Source: Mycoplasmopsis iners ATCC 19705
GTDB lineage: Bacteria > Bacillota_I > Bacilli_A > Mycoplasmatales > Metamycoplasmataceae
Direction of reading: 5' to 3'
Length of the DNA stretch: 41,046 nt
Assembly (NCBI RefSeq): GCF_000701805.1
Contig: NZ_JNJW01000005.1
Span: forward strand, 1 to 41,046
In this document: in pieces, positions 39,981 to 41,046 of the stretch
Layout: the number at the start of each line of letters is the position of its first letter
Position numbering within the stretch: the stretch's first letter is position 1
The notes under the pieces: generated by a model
What the model saw: only the letters and a program-made list of their open reading frames with translations
Database searches by the model: none
What the model was told of the DNA's origin: nothing
Made by a program: the position numbers and the translations under genes

Positions 39981-40427
39981 ATGCAAAACGAAATTAAATT
40001 ACACTCATTGAAAGCAACAGCAGGTTCAAGACCAGAAAAACACCGTGTAGGTAGAGGTCATGCTGCTGGTAAAGGTAAACAAGCTGGTAAAGGTCAATCA
40101 GGACAAAACAAACGTCACGGTCACAGATTAGGCTTTGAAGGTGGTCAAACACCATGATTCAGAAGAATTGGTAAACGTGGTTTCACTAACGTGAACCACA
40201 TCGAATATCAAGTTATCAATTTAGCAGATTTAGAAAGAGTCTTCTCAAATGGCGATACAGTTAATTTAGAACAATTATTCGCTGCTAATTTACTTAAGAG
40301 AAAATTACCTGTTAAATTATTAGGTAATGGCAAATTAACTAAAAAATTAAATGTTGAATTACACGATGCTTCAAAAAGTGCAATCGAAGCTATTGAAGCA
40401 AACGGTGGAAAATTCGAATATCTTTAA
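39981..40427 (+). CDS. rplO: Ribosomal protein L15
   Basis: The 148-residue protein assembles late into the large subunit. The glycine- and basic-rich N-terminal arm ([20 protein letters not shown]) and [18 protein letters not shown] (W by TGA) are diagnostic. The C-terminal domain ends [17 protein letters not shown] precedes the ATG. It is the last gene of the operon: a terminator follows 14 bases later, and secY, usually next, is not there. Confidence 0.97.
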
Positions 40428-40441
40428 TATACCAAATTTAA

Positions 40442-40470
40442 AAATACAGCTTATTTCGGCTGTATTTTTT
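40442..40470 (+). terminator. Terminator of the S10-spc operon after rplO
   Basis: AAATACAGC (40442-40450) pairs with GCTGTATTT (40459-40467) across an 8-base loop, followed by T residues. It ends the operon before any secY or adk gene. Confidence 0.85.
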
Positions 40471-40537
40471 AATTTGCCTAATTAAATTCTCGACTATTAG
40501 GCAAAATTTCGATTAATAATTAAAAAATGCAATAAAA

Positions 40538-40640
40538 AAAGCCGCTCCCTATTTTCACATCTCTGCTATCTTCGGCACTAAAGGGCTTAACTACTGAGTT
40601 CGGAATGGTATCAGGTGTTCCCCTTCGCTATTACGACTGT
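40538..40640 (-). rRNA. rrf: 5S ribosomal RNA
   Basis: On the minus strand the conserved loop regions of 5S rRNA are visible: GAACACCTGATACCATTCCG, then GAACTCAGTAGTTAAGC and GTGCCGA. The ends AGTCGT and GCGGCT pair as helix I. The molecule is about 100 nt, short as in other mycoplasmas; exact ends are estimated within a few bases. It faces away from the 16S gene and has its own promoter. On the minus strand a T-run directly follows the 3' end. Confidence 0.9.
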
Positions 40641-40646
40641 GTTAAT

Positions 40647-40674
40647 ATAATACACTAAAATAATAATTAGTCAA
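40647..40674 (-). promoter_or_regulatory. Promoter of the 5S rRNA gene
   Basis: Read on the minus strand, TTGACT (bases 40669-40674) and TATTAT (40647-40652) are separated by 16 bp. The start of the 5S gene is 7-9 bases beyond the -10 box. Confidence 0.7.
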
Positions 40675-40900
40675 ACATTTTTTTATTTTTTTTACACTGT
40701 TTTTTTAAATTATTTTTTTCAGTTTTTATCGTCTCTTTTTATCGCTTAAAACCGATATTTTTTTAAAACTTCAACTGACTAAAATTTTAAAAAAATGTTT
40801 CTAATTTTGAAAATTAATATTATTATTATGAAAGTATCAAAATTATCAAAGTCATTTTTACATAATAAAAAAATGCTTAAGAAAAAAATAAAAATTTTAT
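40675..40900. other. Gene-free spacer between divergent 5S and 16S genes
   Basis: This A/T-rich stretch has no open frame of note and no RNA structure that I can recognise. It separates the divergent 5S and 16S promoters. Confidence 0.6.
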
Positions 40901-40928
40901 TTGGAAGTTGATTTTATTTTGATATTAT
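40901..40928 (+). promoter_or_regulatory. Promoter of the 16S rRNA transcript
   Basis: TTGGAA (40901-40906) and TATTAT (40923-40928) are separated by 16 bp. The leader that follows contains TTCTTTGAAAACT (40960-40972), the boxA-like sequence found before 16S genes in many Firmicutes and mycoplasmas. Confidence 0.55.
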
Positions 40929-40993
40929 TAATAAGCTAAATTATTAGCAAGAAATGTTCTTTGAAAACTAGATATATAAACATGACAGTCAAT

Positions 40994-41046
<53 letters not shown>

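Overview
The window comes from a mycoplasma (class Mollicutes). Nearly every long protein reads through in-frame TGA codons at conserved tryptophan positions (DnaK, RecA, L4, L16, the last residue of S14 and S8), so all coordinates here use genetic code 4. The DNA is very AT-rich. Most transcription units end in a hairpin plus T-run, and -10 boxes are strong while -35 boxes are weak. The first bases of the 16S rRNA at the right edge have the GCTGGCTGTGTGCC start typical of the Hominis phylogenetic group. I cannot name the species from sequence alone.

Layout. Positions 1-46 hold the tail of an unknown gene. Positions 173-1948 (minus) hold dnaK behind a CIRCE-like operator. Positions 2252-2681 carry tRNA-Gly, -Asn, -Glu and -Val; mscL follows with an apparently leaderless start, then tRNA-Gln and tRNA-Tyr on the minus strand. 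Positions 3715-7120 hold ydbC (PC4-like), a GNAT acetyltransferase, ffh and a YwaF/TMEM164-like membrane protein. Positions 7276-14224 are a complete F1Fo ATP synthase operon (atpI-like, B, E, F, H, A, G, D, C) with a leader that can fold in two mutually exclusive ways. A 601-residue lipoprotein of unknown role follows.

Positions 16169-19748 (minus) form a tightly overlapping unit: Asp23-like protein, fakA, plsX, rnc. It combines fatty-acid phosphorylation and acyl transfer for phospholipid synthesis with RNase III. On the plus strand come recO overlapping a polytopic membrane protein gene, two tandem DHH-family nanoRNase genes and deoB. On the minus strand rplJ-rplL is preceded by an L10-type leader. 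tRNA-Cys and tRNA-Arg follow, converging on comEA-comEC (minus) and recA (minus). Next is a lipoprotein gene whose signal peptide and body are in different frames across an A9 run, a candidate phase-variable gene.

Positions 30589-40470 are the S10-spc ribosomal protein operon from rpsJ to rplO, without rpmD and ending in a terminator where secY is usually found. L3, L4, L23 and S5 carry extensions. The window ends with a 5S rRNA gene (minus) diverging from the start of a 16S rRNA gene (plus).

Most of the window is core housekeeping. I see no CRISPR array, insertion sequence, prophage or obvious novel multi-gene system. The points most worth checking are the ATP-operon leader, the A9 lipoprotein switch, the sodium-type signature in AtpE, the repeat flanking recA, the L4 extension and the short ComEC with ComEA.
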